Origin: Pestalotiopsis fici W106-1 | Taxonomy: Eukaryota > Ascomycota > Sordariomycetes > Amphisphaeriales > Sporocadaceae | NCBI RefSeq assembly: GCF_000516985.1 | Contig: NW_006917093.1 | Span: 2,790,001 to 2,854,000 of the forward strand | Direction: 5' to 3' | DNA: 64,000 nucleotides | In this document: positions 1-12,003 of the stretch, piece by piece | How positions within the stretch are numbered: the first letter of the stretch is position 1 | Layout of the letters: the number at the start of each line of letters is the position of its first letter | Program-made: the position numbers and the translations under genes | The notes under the pieces: model-generated | The model's input: only the letters and a program-made list of their open reading frames with translations | Databases searched by the model: none | Told to the model about the DNA's origin: nothing

Positions 1-305
1 TCGCTAGCATTGCTAGCCTTTGTTTCGGTGCAGCTGTTGACTGCATTTTCTACAGCGCATGGGAGAAGCCCTGGCGGTTTTCCCGTGTCGGCTTTTGGGA
101 AGGTCTGGCGTTACGGTTGAGGATCATTCGCCGGCGACGGGTAGGAGGACGATCGAGGGAAGAGCAGCGGCGAGACGCATCGGCCGCATTCGACAGGCGG
201 AATGTGGAGCAAGCGGATCGACAGGCAGCAGCAGCAATGCAAAAGGCCAGAACATCGAGAACACCAAGAGAGTGGTGGGATATCGAGGAACAGAACTCGC
301 AATGA
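1..305 (+). CDS. C-terminal end of a membrane receptor-like protein (partial, cut by left edge)
   Basis: The frame starting at base 3 is open without a stop until TGA at 303-305, giving about 100 residues. It begins with a hydrophobic stretch (ASIASLCFGAAVDCIFYS), followed at once by EKPWR, then an Arg-rich and coiled-coil-like polar tail ending in WWDIEEQNSQ. A small-residue/Gly-x-x-Asp helix followed by E-K-P-W-R resembles, from memory, the end of the last membrane helix in Git3/Gpr1-type G-protein-coupled receptors (the Git3_C family), so a nutrient-sensing receptor tail is my best guess. Other frames here are also fairly open, so coding status rests on the protein-like pattern. The rest of the gene lies outside the window. 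Confidence 0.45.
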   Translation, partial: ASIASLCFGAAVDCIFYSAWEKPWRFSRVGFWEGLALRLRIIRRRRVGGRSREEQRRDASAAFDRRNVEQADRQAAAAMQKARTSRTPREWWDIEEQNSQ

Positions 306-1019
306 GAGAAATGCATGCATGACCGACAGAAAGCATATATTAGAGATAGCATCAGGCGACTGCATTTTTGGAATTAGCACAGGCGTACAAGGTTGATTCG
401 TCTGGGATATAGCATGATAGCATTCGCATTGCGCGGCGTTTTTTTAAGGTTCATATAGCAGTTTTGATTTTCTGAACCAGCACTACGGATTGGGCAACAT
501 CTTGCGAAGACTTGCGCGCCATATAATTATAGTATTGTATAATACCGCAAATAACATAATTTCCAACACCCCAAGTCTATTTTGGCACATGCTTAGGTAT
601 CTATTTGCATGTGTGGCTCATGTAGGTAGTTATCCGTTGTAATATGCTTGCCATTATCCGTCCTATCAGACCAATCACAGCAATCTAGCAGCTCAAGTAA
701 TGTAGCATTTCAATTGCAGGGCTTAAACGCCCACCCCCCTTTCTATCCTCGCAGCACACAAGGTATATATCTATATACGAGATCTACGCTGTCAAATCTG
801 GGTATACCCGCCCCATTGGACACAACGCCCGCAAACAGCCTTAGCAAATAATGACGACCTTGGTCCATCCCGACATTCATTCCCCGACTCGGACTTTCAT
901 TTTCTTCACTTATCCCCGTACAGTAGGATTCGAAGTCATGGCCAATGTTCACTACCAAATGCCACCCAGCAGAAAGGATATTCAAAAAGTATAAGAAAAA
1001 CAATTGTAAAAACCATGCA
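306..1019. other. Intergenic, convergent 3' ends
   Basis: This stretch lies between the end of the receptor-like fragment and the stop codon of the amidotransferase on the other strand. It is partly AT-rich, with TATATATCTATATA around 763-776. I see no gene in it; the small open frames have no protein-like character. Confidence 0.6.
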
Positions 1020-1928
1020 TTACTCGCGCAGAAACTTGAGAAAGGCTTGGGCAATGAGCACACCATCGTGCTCATCGGCGGCGCGGCCAATGGCGTCCTC
1101 AAACAAGTTGTCGCCAAAAATCTTTTGGTCGTGGCGCATGCGCAGGACCTCGGAGACGATGTACTCGGTGAACTCGGGGTGGCCCTGGACGGCAATGACG
1201 CGCCCGGGGACGTAGAAGCCTTGCACGGCGCACACGTCCGTGTGGGCCAGCGGCAGTGTGCCCTGTGGGTGCTCGTGGACAATGTCGCGGTGCATTTGCA
1301 TGATTCTCTGTTTATCGTTGCGTGCAAACGTTAGCAAGACAAGACTTGTTCTTCTGGATCTCCTGTTTCATATTTGTGTGGTTATGCTCTCTCTCTCTCG
1401 ATAAGAGAGAACTTCCCAACCCCCCAAAGGGAAAGAAAGGCTTACCAGTGTGTCTTTACCAAATAGCTTCTTGCCCTGCTCCGTCAGGCTCATAGGAACA
1501 ACGCTGAGCTCCCAGCCGCGCACGCTGCGGCCGACCTTGGCGCCCATGGCGCGGGCGAGGATCTGGTGACCAAAGCAGACGCCAATGATGCGGACGCGGC
1601 CGCCCTCGAGCAGGCGGCGGGTGTACTGGACGAGGCGCAGGATCCACTCCTCGTCCTCGAAGCTGTTGTGCTTGGAGCCCGTGATGAGGACGGCGTCAAT
1701 GGTCTCGGGGTCCGGGTACGCCGTCTCGTACTGGTTGACCACGTCGTGGGCCGACAGGTCCAGCGCCGCCCGCAGCGCCTCGTCTGATCCGCCGCATGCC
1801 CGCCGGAACAGATCCGTAAAGACGGCGCCGTAGCCCTTGTTGTCGTACTTGGCCTGCACCGACGGGATGGGCGTGTCGGTCTCGAGGATCGCAAGGCGGA
1901 TTGGTGGTGGTGCAATTTGGGAGCCCAT
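1020..1928 (-). CDS. Class I glutamine amidotransferase-like protein
   Basis: Two exons, 1928-1446 and 1307-1020, give 256 residues. The intron (1308-1445) has a GTAAG donor, a CTAAC branch point and a CAG acceptor, and contains a CT repeat. The triad of the class I glutaminase fold is visible: nucleophile Cys118 in GVCFGHQ, and His204/Glu206 in GHPEF. The protein is a stand-alone glutaminase-type domain of the kind often annotated in fungi as GMP-synthase-like amidotransferase; it has no synthase domain, so its ammonia acceptor is unknown. The ATG at 1928 (MGSQIAP) is preferred over upstream in-frame codons because homologous sequence starts just after it. It is transcribed away from the SNF2 gene. 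The family call is firm; the substrate is not known. Confidence 0.88.
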
Positions 1929-4791
1929 TGTTTCTTTTTTGGTCTTCTTTTTTCCTTTGACGTAGAAGGCGAGCGGTTTCGGCTTTGGGGGGGTGTTCAA
2001 TTGGCGGGGGAGGGGCACGCGACTGGCAAGAGGCAAAAGACCAGCAGAAGAGGGTTATATCGTGAGGAGGATATATCACAGACACAAAAAAACACAGGAC
2101 CAATGATATAAAGCAATAAAAGAGTAAAGATCAATCAGCAGATTATCAGACAAATAAAGTAAAAAGAGTTAAGGTTGAAAGATAGCAGCAGCAGACCCGG
2201 GGATTTACAATCATGTAAGTGGAGGAGACCAGATACTCGGTATGGGAACGGGATAGACTAGCGCGAGTCGTGTGGAATGCCGGCTTCGCTTTTTGGGGGA
2301 GCGAATGGAAGGGGGAGTTGTGACAAATGTGCACACGGGCAGGATGCGCATGACCATTGAACGTCGAATCCTTCCAAGCTACTCTGATCGAATGGTCCAG
2401 TAATTCACTGTGCAATCATCTGCCAGAGTATTCCCAGCATTCGTCATCCGGCATCACAGCGGTCTTCCGGCCACAATGATAATATCAAGCAGCAGAAGCA
2501 GGCGGCACGTCGGTTCACCGGCCGGCGGGGTATTGCGTTGTGTCGTGGGCGGGCGATGGCATTGCGATGGAGACGACTGGCGGGGGAAGGAATATACCAG
2601 ATAGGGAAACTTGATTAGTTGTAACAAGTGGTGGTTTCGGTTAGTGATAGGGGTCCAGCAAAACATCGTCATTGATGCCACTAAAAGTTGTAGGCCTATC
2701 AAGCAAATGATAGGCAGAATCTCCCAGGCGGTGAAACGCAATTGTCCAATGCTGTTCCCTTGTTGTCAAGCCGGTCAAAAAAGTCATGGTGTTACAATGC
2801 AGCTACCTCTGTACATGATGCTACCTGCAAGCCAGCCACATCCCACCAATTGTGGCTTTGGGGTATTGGAGTTGAGGGCCACCGGCATATCTCATCTCTA
2901 GTAAAATCCATCGCGTAACGTGGATATGTGGTAGAAACCAGGTCAGATACGAAAAACGGCCGCCTTACTCAACGCGCATATGTAAAGCGACTCGAGGTGC
3001 GAGTCATGTCATAATCCCCAAATACCTACTACCATCAATCTGAGCTCTGGCCGACACCGGGTTTTGCTGACTGCCGCCGCCCAGCATGGATCTCGGGGCC
3101 AACGTTGGTGGTGCAAGCGTGCCCCCCAGCTGGCAAAAAAAAGTTGCCAACGAAGCGCCAACCGGGCTCTATTCCGCGCTCACTGCCTGACCTAATGCTC
3201 GCCATCTACTGGCTCGGCTATTGCATACAAAATAGGCATTTTTAAATCATTCTTCTACTATTGGACGATGGATGACTATTTGAGCTTCATCAGCTTACAG
3301 TCAAGCCAATCAGCGGCCTTGTTAGCATCCTCCATATTCTGTACCTGCCTCCCAAATAGCAATCAATTATTTTCCATCACATCCGGTAGTTCATTAATCA
3401 CGTGCTACTTTTTGAATAGTCGTACCAAATGATGCCATGACAACGAGAAGGCTGAGATCCACAGCAAATACTATTCAGCTTCTAGAGCGCATGGTGAACA
3501 ATCCTACCAGCAACACCGACTGTTCTGGTCTCGTCCTTCATGAGTCGATTCTTCGACAATTGGCTATGTTGAGGGTTATGGTTGCAAATAGATGTATTCT
3601 TTCCCAGAGCACGCTTCAAGGTTGGCGATGACAAAGGTCAGAGTAGGTTTTGGCGTCTTCCACCGGGGAAATAGTGTAGCACAGTTGAAAAAGTCTGAAT
3701 GGCTCACTTGATGCAGCTGCTCTTGTTGCATAAATTCTCGATGGGCAATGAAAGTATTGATTTCACTATCATTTGGCGCGTGGCAGATTTTGGAAACTGG
3801 ACAGCTCTTCGTTGGTAGTTGCCTCCTATAAAGTGCGACACAAAACATAAATGTAGATTGTTGTCTGAAAATAGTACTTGACTTGAAAAGAATGGCCTTC
3901 ACCAACAATCATTGACCTGCACCTACAAGCGAGTAACAAGCTCTTGCCCTCAATAATCTGAACAGTTTTCGTTATTCTACTTGGGGCCAATTGCACTTGA
4001 ACCCAATCGACAACAATCTCTTTCACTGAAACCTCAGTTCGCAGTAGATTGTCACTTTCCTCTTTTATTTCTACCATCGAACAATCGCCCTAACAGCGAC
4101 ATCTTTTGTGTGCCTTCCAATCTTTCAACAAAGTTATCTTCATCTGCAGGCCGACTTTTACTGTATCCCACGGTCATAACTTCAACCTCCAAATTACACA
4201 ACCAGATCTTTTCAACACATCCCAAGTCAACCCCATATTCCCCTTCCCATTCTCCAGATTTGCGAATGAGCCTCCCAAAACCAAATACACAAGCTGTTCT
4301 ATCTCCTGTACTGGTTTGCCTATTTGCAACTCCAAGTTTCGTCAATATCCCCAAGTATCTAACGACGAGCTCAACCCACGACACTACCCTATCCGACTTT
4401 CGTCACTCTTCAGGAACATCAAATCCGGTTTCTTGTGCCTTCCATTTTCCTCACAGGTTCTTGACCTTGGTCCAAGTCAGAATTCTCAATTTCTACTGTG
4501 CCGAAAAATAGTTCCTTCCCTCGATTCCAATAACACAATCCTTTTCTTCTTGGAGCAGTATCAATTATCCAACATCTTTCCAATCTTCGACCAACCCTTA
4601 CAACTCGTCCTCTCTTCTTATTACCTTTAAGAGACATCACGCAGTGTTCTTCTGTGCACTGCGTCGTCGCCATTCAAGCAAACCCAATTCACGGTTGATT
4701 TGCTCATTCAAATATCACCAACATTACGCTCCTCCCTCATCCGCTCTGCCTTGAGACTTGGACCTCACATAAGGTCCATTGTCAAAGCACA
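1929..4791. other. Long divergent intergenic region with pyrimidine-rich leader
   Basis: About 2.9 kb separate the divergent amidotransferase and SNF2 genes. No convincing gene is visible. The last ~800 bases before the SNF2 start (about 3980-4790) are strongly C+T-rich on the + strand, as in long fungal promoters or 5' leaders. The 176-codon open frame there (3981-4511) is a by-product of this composition. Confidence 0.6.
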
Positions 4792-7700
4792 ATGGACCCC
4801 CAGCCCGAGGATCCTCAGGGTCCGCATGATTACTCGCCCGAGGTTCGAGACATGTTTGATGCACTTGTCAAAGATCAATGCAACAAAGATACCTCTCCTG
4901 CGATCCCAAGTCCGAATCCAAATCTCAACCATGATAATTCCATGGGACAGGAACAAGTGGATGGTGGCAACAATCATGCTGACTCTGAGAAGTATGGTGT
5001 GCCTACTACGCAAGATTCAGGCATTAACTCTGAGTCTGGTGCCTCTGATTATCGAAATCAGACGAGCGCCCAGTCCTTTCCCCATCAACCATGGTCATTC
5101 TCTTCCGTCTCTACACCCAATGATACGCAGTCCCAAAATCAGTCTCAAGATATTCTCAATGAGGACGGCTCGATGTTTGTTCCAGATGATTTCCATTTCC
5201 AGCAGCCTATACACGAGAACCAATCTGCATCTCGTGCAGGAGAGAACAATCTAGAGTCAGATTCTGCACCTCATGACGAGAACACGGCCGCCAAGAGTCG
5301 CAACGCAGGCAATAGTCCAATGCATGATGATCCGATGAATGACTTTATGTCTTTCCAACAATTCGCCAACCATGAGCCGGACGCCCAACATGGCAACACC
5401 AACGGCAGCCAGGCAGATTCAGGCCCACAGCCCTCAATGACTGACGATGTGCCGGTCGAGCATCAATACACTCCTCAGCAAGTGCGGTTGCTGGAGGCTG
5501 AGTATCAGAATGTCTTGAGAGATGTCGCTGCCCTCGAGGCACGACTAACAACTCTGGCACAGATAGGCACAGCTTACGCAGACTATGAAATGGCCGCTAT
5601 TTACCGAGAAATGGAGGAACTCAAAGACAGACAAGAGAGTCTGATGCACACGTTCGACTGCTTGCACTTACCTATTCCCACGGGTATTACCGGCCAGTCT
5701 GCTGAGTTCACAGGCATTCGAAAAGGGAAGATAGCTAAGTCGACCGAGGATTATTGGGAGCAGCGCAATAAGAACCGTGTCAGAGACCTGGCCAACAAGC
5801 GCAGGATTTTGGAGCAGCCAACACTCACAGATGGAAAACGCACCAACAAGAAACCCAGAACGCGCCCGCGCATCTATGACCGGATGCAGGACGGTTCAGA
5901 CTTGGCCAAACAAGGTGCAATGCATTCAATGGGGAAACTCCAGTTTGATAATCCAACGCAAGCTCGCATGTCGCGAGATTCCGTTCTGGATGGTCTTCAG
6001 GCCTCGGCCGACAACGACAATGAGGATGCACACCAGACTCTGCTTGATATCATGCACCCAGAAGTCTTCAACCCTGACCAACTTACGCTTCTGAGATGCG
6101 CTGCTTCCTTTGGTGAAGGACACTGTGTCAAGCTAGCCGACGGAAATTATCTCATCACGGGCAGCGCGGAGCCTGCTCGACCGCACCAGATGTGCGGAGC
6201 CAGTTGGCAGAACGAGAAGGAGTATAGCGAAGACAAGGGAGGAATCATCGCAAATGAACAGGGAACAGGAAAGACATACCAAGCTATTCTCAACATTCTC
6301 ACCAACCCTCCCAACCAGAGGGCCAAAGACCAAGGCCGTACAGCAACCCTGATCATTGTCCCCTCCAACGTCCTACAACAATGGCAGGAGGAACTTGAAC
6401 GATTCACCAAAAAGGAATACGTTCGAAGTTTCATGGTATACCGCGGAGTGAATGCAGAGAGAGGTGGAAGCAGAAATCTGGAAACCCAGGATATCATGTA
6501 AGCTTTCCTTCCTTTTCTTGCCCCCTCCTCAAGCTAGAGAACCAATAGTCTGACCAAGTTTCATAGCTTCGTGAGCCACGACCAGCTGCGTAGGTCTTAC
6601 TTCTCGAATGCGATCCTGAAACAATATGAAAACCCTTTATGTGACCCAGGAACGAAGGAGCAGCTTCGTTTTGAGCATCTTGGTTTTCTATTCCACAATA
6701 AGTGGTGGAGAGTCATCATTGACGAGGCTCATGCAATCAAGGAAGTTACAACAAAGTGTGAGTAACGTTCTACACTCAAAGATTGCTTCTACTAAACTGT
6801 AAAAGTGTTCAAAGCATGTCGCGAGCTTGATTCAGAGTACCGATGGTGTCTGACCGGTACACCGATGCCAAATTACTCATCAGGTATGTCAGCCAACTCA
6901 TACATGCCGGCCAATAAGTGCTAATCATATACAGAGCTCTGGGCATACTTGGAATTCATCCGTGTGCCTTGGCGCGGAACTGCCAAGGACTTTACCAAAT
7001 TGCTCGACAATCTTCACATGGTAGGACCCTAAACCTCCTTTCAGTCATCCCAGAGAGCTAATGCGAAGCAGGCCAAGAACAAGAAGAAGTTTAAAGCCTG
7101 GATGGAAACAATCATGCAGCGCAAGTATGTAACCAACATGCCATGTTTTGATTATTACAGATCACTGACAGGATCAGAACCCTTGGTCGACAATTTGCAG
7201 GTCGACAGCTCTACGAGATTCCCGAATGCTTTGATGAAGTGATCGCGGTGCCCTTCTCCAAGGAAGAGGAGATTGTGTACAGGTAAGCAAGACTGAAAAC
7301 ATATTCAATCCTAGGCTAAAAATTCAAAGACGTGTGGAGCATCGCCTGCGAACGAAATGGAACCAGTCGATCAAGGAAATTGCCAAGGCCAACGCCGCAG
7401 GCAATGCATCATCCAGCGGATCCTCCAATGGCAGAGGTAAGAAAGGCGGTAAATCCGGAGGATCCTCATCAAAGGGGCAAAAAGACGAAAAGGATCAAAA
7501 GGGTCTCAAGCTGCACCTCATAGCTTTGAATCGGCTGCGGGCAGCAACAATGCACCCGTTCCTGTTTGAGCCGGCGCTCAGAGATACCTGCCATGAGGAG
7601 GACTTCGACCACATGATATCGACGCTTTCAAGTCTTGAGCTCTATACGCCTGTGGTCGAGCAGCTCAAAGTCCACTACGATCGTCTCAGACTGATTGGTC

Positions 7701-8901
7701 ATGCTACCGACATTGGGGAAATGAGTGAACTTCCGTCATTCGGTCTCAGTGATTATGGCGGCATCCTCCATCTTGAATCGTACATCAAACGTTCAAGAGC
7801 AGCCAGGTTCGAGGACCGTTGCGTCGTATGCCTCGAAGATCTTGTGGACGGACAGCGCCCGAAGGTGAGTGCCCCCAAGTGACTTCCAACGATAATTTTG
7901 AGTGCTAAATATCTGCATTTGTAGTGCGGCCATGTCTCTTGCCGAGGTTGCATAAATGATCAATTCCTTAAGGCCGCAACGGTGGGCGATGGTGTGCCAA
8001 AGTGCATGGTATGTCGCCAGGCCATTGAGGATGTTCGAACCATGGGAGATCCAACCGAGGCGACCTTTCAGGACAATGCTGCACTCGGAGAGGCGCGTGC
8101 TTTTCAAGAGTTCCTTGCTGCCAGAATGAGAGCCAATGCCAATCGCGATGCTGCTCCCGCCGATCCTCAAGGCAGAGATGGACGGAGATTGGGTGACGAC
8201 TATTACGGAAGACAGCCACAGCCAGCAGAAGCAAACACGGCCTGGCTTGCCGTGGCCGATTTGGACTACCCACTGCCCTTGGTTCCATCGGCAAAGACTA
8301 CCATGATCAAGCAGCTAGTGTTGAACTGCAGAAAGAACCATCCCGAGGACAAGATCATCATTTTCAGCCAGTTCCAGGAGACCCACCAGATCATCGGACG
8401 TATGCTCCAGGATGAAGGCATATGTTTTGCATACTTTTGGGGATCTCTCAGCAGAGACCAGAAGGACACCGTCATCAGGGATTTCCACGAGAATCCCGAA
8501 ATGACAGTCTTGGTAAGTACATCCAAAGAATTCAGTCTGTGAAGACTAATGACTAACATGATGAACAGGTTGCATCCTTGAAGTGTGGTGGAGTTGGCCT
8601 CAACATTACCTGTGCCAACAGAGTCATCATTACAGAGCCGTGGTGGAACGCAGCCATTGAGCTCCAGGCATTCGCAAGAGTCTTCCGCATGGGCCAGTTG
8701 AAGAAGACTCATTTTACCACTCTGCTTGTGAAGAACTCGATCGACATGAGACTGCGAAGTCTTCAGGTCCACAAGCTCAACAACATTGAGTCGGCACTCA
8801 AATACACCACTCCATCCCGCGAAGAAATCGCCTCTCTTCTGGGACGCGTAGTCGAGGACGATGCCGGCAACCCGTATGTCGAAGAGGACTACCTGGAGTG
8901 A
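4792..8901 (+). CDS. SNF2-family DNA-dependent ATPase with RING finger (Rad5/Rad16-like)
   Basis: Nine exons (4792-6497, 6567-6757, 6806-6883, 6935-7020, 7072-7124, 7172-7282, 7330-7864, 7925-8512, 8569-8901) give 1226 residues. The first ~400 residues are polar and Gln/Asn/Ser-rich, with a short coiled coil near 230-290. ATPase motifs: motif I NEQGTGKT at 488-495, DEAH at 621-624, LTGTP shortly after, and motif VI QAFARVFRMGQ at 1149-1159. Between the helicase lobes lies a RING-HC finger: Cys906, Cys909, Cys921, His923, Cys926, Cys929, Cys947, Cys950. A RING inserted in a SNF2 ATPase is the hallmark of the Rad5/Rad16/Uls1 group, which couple DNA translocation to ubiquitin or SUMO signalling in DNA repair and chromatin. 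Motif I is unusual (Asn-Glu-Gln for Asp-Glu-Met, Thr for Leu). Splice sites all keep frame. Which subfamily it belongs to is not certain. Confidence 0.93.
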
Positions 8902-9888
8902 TCCGGTCAAGTTCTGGAGAAGAAGCCTCGGTGGGCGCTTATCGGAATGCTTTGCGGTTGTCTTCATATTTGCTGGCTTTGTTTTCTCTTGACTTGACTC
9001 CTGTTTTCTGATGGACAGCATGGCATCTATCATGGTGGAGCAATTGCCGGTACTGGGAACTTTCTACAACAGACCTTGCGGAGACTTTCGGGAATGGCGC
9101 CCAAGCATTTCTTCAAAACAAACAATCCAAAAAAAAAAAAAAAAAACGGCGGAGAACAAAGGGAAAAAAAGGTTGATTTGACGATTCGGAGCAGATGCAT
9201 CTAAACAATATGGCATGGAATAAAGAGACAAACACAGCGGTGGGAGGGAAAGCACAGTCGTTGGCACTTTCATCTGGTAACACTTGAGGCCCGACTTGAC
9301 ATGGGATTTATGGAGACATAGACGAGATAGTCTAGTACCAAAACTTAACCACTGTATCTCCTTCGTGAAGTTGCTCGTGATCCGTGATGAAGAACGGCGA
9401 ATCAGGATCGCGATGATTTGCGACACATTCCAATGATAGTATAATGCTTGACGCAGGCAAATCAGCAATGTGAGACCAACCCCAGTCGACTGGCTAAAAG
9501 TTCCAAGGGAGTTGTCGTTATTCCGTGCCAAGTCCGTAACCTGTGAACTTCGTACGGATGGAGCAAGCCATCAGTGGCATTCGGAAACACATCTCACTTG
9601 TCAAACAGCAATCACCGTTGCCAGAATGCGCGGGTCAAACCACATGAGGACGATGAGGGAACTTTCACCAATGTTCTTGGTCGCGTAAATGACATGAAAT
9701 AGTACAGCAAGCAACATGGCGGCTCAAAGAGGCGTTTAGTGATTGAGAGATGCACATGGCAAGATCGTGTTCAGTTGAAGAATTCTACGTCAAATGAGCA
9801 AGATTTGCCCTTGACGGCTATTTCCTTTCTACAGCTCATTTAATGAAAAGTGCATACGCACATTGAATACCCTTCGAACGGAAAACAG
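8902..9888. other. Intergenic, convergent 3' ends
   Basis: This lies between the stop of the SNF2 gene and the stop of the oppositely oriented flavoprotein. It contains an A-homopolymer of about 18-19 bases near 9129-9147. No gene is recognised. Confidence 0.6.
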
Positions 9889-11557
9889 CTACTCCTCGAC
9901 CAATGCCTCGAACCGACTGCCCCGCGCAGTCAGATAATCAAATTGAGACCCTGACTTCTTGGTCTTGTCTTCATTCTTTTCCTTGAGATGTTCCTGGATA
10001 GCCCAGGAGATGCGCTCAGCTCCGATGCGGGCGCCAATGAGATTTGGTGCTCCCGGGCCAAGTTGCAGCATACCGAGCCTTCCAGCCATGAACAAGGGAA
10101 CCTCTTCGCTCCACTGCATGTCCTCGGTAATGCATGGCATGCCTCCGCAGTCCTTGATTGGATATTGCTGTATCAGAGATTGTAGATAGGGCAAAGTCTG
10201 GAAATTACTCTGCACGCCCGTGGCAAAGTAGATGTGGTCAATTGGCGGTAGCTTTGGGCCACCAGAGAGCTCGACATCCCAGGTCGAAGTTTCCTCATTC
10301 CAGTTTCTCGACTTGATCGTGGTGTGAAGAGACAGAACCACCTTGTTGTTAGCGATAAGGCGGTCGAGTACCTTCTTGTACGGAGGCGTGATGCTGCCGC
10401 CATCACGCGCGGCTAGAATCATTTCCATCCGTTCTTCCAATGAGTCTGCGGTCCAGAACGCCGCTTGTTCAAAGTTGCGAAACTTGCCCACCCACTCCAG
10501 TCCAATGTCAAAGTACTTTGATTTGAGAGGGCCACGCATGATGAGAAACACTCTAGTCACGCCGCGGCGGATGGCCAAGTCTGCCAATTGAGCCGAGGTC
10601 AATCCGCCTCCAACAACGAGGAGGTTGGTGGGTTTCTTTGCCGCAATTTTCTCTTGGACTGGCGGCGAGGGGAATTCCTTGATTCTCAAAGCATGCGTGC
10701 TGGCTTCGACATTGTTGGTGCCCGGGTAGCTGGGGATGACCGGATCATTGGCAGGGCCTACTGCAAGAACAGCGGTGCGAGAATAGTAGATTTGCTTGTC
10801 TGTCTCGATGCGAAAGACCTTGTCGGTTTGGCAAACATCATCAAAGTAGTCAAATTTGATGTCGACGGCCTTTTCATGACGTACGATGTCTTCTCGTAGT
10901 CCATAGCGGTCGATGATGCAACCGCAGTGAGAAGCAAAAAGGGGAGTTGATGGCACGAAGTAATCGTTGCGGTCGCGTTCATCAACAGTAGGTCCATCAC
11001 CGAGTCTGGAACATGTCAGCGATCCAGCCATGATTATTGTTTGTAAGGACCACGTACTCTCTGCGAGCCTTCACTCGCTTCTTCCACTTGTGCTTGCTCA
11101 TTTCCTTGCCAACACAGCCGCGGAGCTCTGTGAGTTCATTGCCTCGTCCACTCATGTGTGCATATGACAAGAGGCCATCACGTTCAGCAGGATCAATGTG
11201 AAAGAACATTGGGCTGCGTAGATGCGAGATGCCAAAGGTCTTGAAGAGATAGTCCCAACGTGCCATCCATTTACCTCCTGTGGCGTCGAGGACGACCATG
11301 GCTGGAGCCTGCTCTCTAGCCGTACCCGCACACGAGCCGGCAGTCTTCACGGCTCCGGTCTTGTACTTCTTGATGCTCACTTTGCCCTGTCTTTTCTTGA
11401 GCCATGTATAGCGGTTGTGTTCATCGTCGGTGAAACTGGCGGCAGGCAAGTGCTCGCTGAGTCTGCTGGCAACGGCAAGACCGGCAGGACCCCCGCCGAT
11501 GATTAGGACATCGTGAAGTTGTGGCATAGCTGGCGTAGTCTCGTTGATGTCGGCCAT
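9889..11557 (-). CDS. FAD/NAD(P)-dependent oxidoreductase (flavin monooxygenase-like)
   Basis: Two exons, 11557-11058 and 11005-9889, give 538 residues; the 52-base intron has donor GTACGT and acceptor TTCCAG. A dinucleotide-binding motif near the N-terminus (IIGGGPAGLA, Gly21/23/26) binds FAD. A second Rossmann motif (VVGGGLTSAQLA, about 297-308) probably binds NADPH, and a late ATG motif (FATGVQS) is typical of flavin monooxygenases and related two-dinucleotide enzymes. The order resembles the L-ornithine/lysine N-hydroxylase and OSGIN-like branches, but no siderophore genes are nearby, so the substrate is unknown. An in-frame ATG at 11635 would add 26 residues; 11557 is chosen because it lies just before the FAD motif. 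There is no signal peptide, so it is probably cytosolic. Confidence 0.85.
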
Positions 11558-12003
11558 GTTGGATGGCGTGCCGATTCGTGCGTCAAGATCAAGATTCCGT
11601 TGAACAAGAGGAAAAGAAAACGGTGTTTTGTTCACTCAATGTAATGTTGACATTAGAGTAATGTTTCGTTTAATTTCCAACAAGCTCTATAGTAAGAAGT
11701 TGCCTTCAAGCATCGAGAGCAGGTGCACCAAAGTCTCGAGAACCTTGATGGCCCAAGGTTCTCCGAGGCGGCCATCAAGGTGCTCGGCCTCAAACGGCGA
11801 ACCACGTCTTGGTAACGTCATCAGGGTTCCCATATTGCAGACACGATTTGCGGAACGATGCATTCTAAACGCGCTCCAGTTGCTGGCCGCCTGTACGCAG
11901 AGAGTCTGGCAACAAATGACGGCTCCTGGATGCGGTCCCAAATCGGCCGGGCTCTAGAATCTGCTGTCGGGAATAGTGGAGACATCCGTCAATGACAATA
12001 CAA
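11558..12003. other. Intergenic between two minus-strand genes
   Basis: This stretch holds the upstream region of the flavoprotein gene and the 3' side of the YwbE-domain gene. No gene or clear signal is seen. Confidence 0.55.

Noticed and set aside
743..1327. 194-codon minus-strand open frame over the amidotransferase second exon
   Set aside because: It is a shifted frame of the real exon (1307-1020) extended into the 3' region; the Ala/Ser/Thr/Pro-rich content is typical of a shadow frame.
3981..4630. Two overlapping + strand open frames of ~175 codons before the SNF2 gene
   Set aside because: They lie in a pyrimidine-rich leader, are Ser/Pro/Leu/Phe-rich as expected from C+T composition in any frame, and show no domain.
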